A stretch of DNA of 30,995 nucleotides from an uncultured Lachnospiraceae bacterium (GTDB lineage Bacteria > Bacillota_A > Clostridia > Lachnospirales > Lachnospiraceae). The notes beneath the pieces are model-generated. The model saw nothing but the letters and a program-made list of their open reading frames with translations, ran no database searches and was not told the origin of the DNA. Where the stretch lies: the NCBI GenBank assembly GCA_902773195.1, contig CACYDL010000008.1, positions 1 through 30,995 on the forward strand, given 5' to 3'. Position numbers and translations under genes: made by a program. Below are positions 30,851 through 30,995 of the stretch, piece by piece (positions within the stretch are counted from its first letter, which is position 1; every line of letters begins with the position of its first letter).

Positions 30851-30905
30851 AAAGGCCCCGCAAACCCTTGAAAACACTGGATTTTCTCGGATTTGCGGGG
30901 CCTTT
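30851..30905. terminator. Bidirectional terminator between M32 gene and tRNA-Ser
   Basis: A perfect 14-bp stem AAAGGCCCCGCAAA/TTTGCGGGGCCTTT (30851-30864 with 30892-30905) enclosing a 27-base loop. The A-T flanks make it plausible in both directions, ending the carboxypeptidase mRNA and the converging tRNA transcript. Confidence 0.7.
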
Positions 30906-30912
30906 CGGATAG

Positions 30913-30995
30913 CGGAGAGGATGGGATTCGAACCCATGCGCCCTTGCGGACAAACGGTTTTCAAGACCGCCTCGTTATGACCACTTCGATACCTC
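30913..30995 (-). tRNA. tRNA-Ser(UGA), 5' end cut by window edge
   Basis: Read on the minus strand, the acceptor 3' arm CCTCTCC and discriminator G end at 30913; the 5' acceptor shows only GAGG, so three bases lie outside the window. The T arm ATGGG-TTCGAAT-CCCAT, a long variable arm typical of class II tRNAs, and an anticodon loop CTTGAAA give anticodon TGA, reading UCA. CCA is not encoded: CTA follows the discriminator base. Confidence 0.93.

Overview
The window looks like a chromosomal segment of a high-GC, Gram-positive anaerobe of the class Clostridia, probably related to Lachnospiraceae or Oscillospiraceae. The evidence is a LytR-CpsA-Psr wall ligase, Shine-Dalgarno sequences of the AGGAGG type before most genes, many GTG/TTG starts, a DUF4317 protein (a family I know mainly from Clostridia), and strong G/C bias at third codon positions, which also produces long meaningless antisense frames. 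I cannot name a genus. No phage, integrase, transposase or CRISPR array is visible; this is resident housekeeping and accessory metabolism.

Region by region: (1) 1-7718, all minus strand. A branched-chain-amino-acid-type ABC uptake operon runs livG-livF-livH-livM-livJ and continues into a creatininase-family amidohydrolase. Beyond a hairpin terminator come an L-asparaginase, a MazG-type nucleotide pyrophosphohydrolase and the start of a leucine-rich-repeat protein cut by the window edge. Uptake of an amino acid or amide plus two amide hydrolases suggests nitrogen scavenging. (2) 7765-11661: mntP (Mn efflux) and an LCP wall ligase on minus, divergent from a TtcA-like tRNA thiolase and a LysR regulator on plus. 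(3) 11781-21251: one ten-gene minus-strand operon encoding an Mrp/MBH-type membrane cation/proton antiporter complex, in the order mrpE-F-G, an MbhD-like (DUF4040) gene, an MbhE/MrpB fusion, mrpC, and then four large NuoL/M/N-type antiporter subunits. There is no hydrogenase or NADH-oxidising module. (4) 21380-24296: a YdjM-like membrane hydrolase and a sugar-phosphate isomerase/epimerase-like protein on minus, divergent from a MATE exporter whose promoter suggests a leaderless mRNA. (5) 24313-29023, minus: a Suv3-like RNA helicase with a C-terminal zinc ribbon, a short DUF4317 protein and a type II DnaJ. (6) 29319-30995: an M32 carboxypeptidase on plus, a strong hairpin terminator and a tRNA-Ser(UGA) cut by the right edge.

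The most distinctive system is the Mrp/MBH-like operon. Its small-subunit order matches the sodium-translocating half of archaeal membrane-bound hydrogenase, but the place of the catalytic half is taken by three extra antiporter-type subunits. The Suv3-like helicase, its leader with two mutually exclusive hairpins, the structured leader of the liv operon and two degenerate intergenic repeat arrays are the other points worth checking. Promoters, terminators and start codons were assigned by eye; protein families were assigned by motif recognition without database searches.
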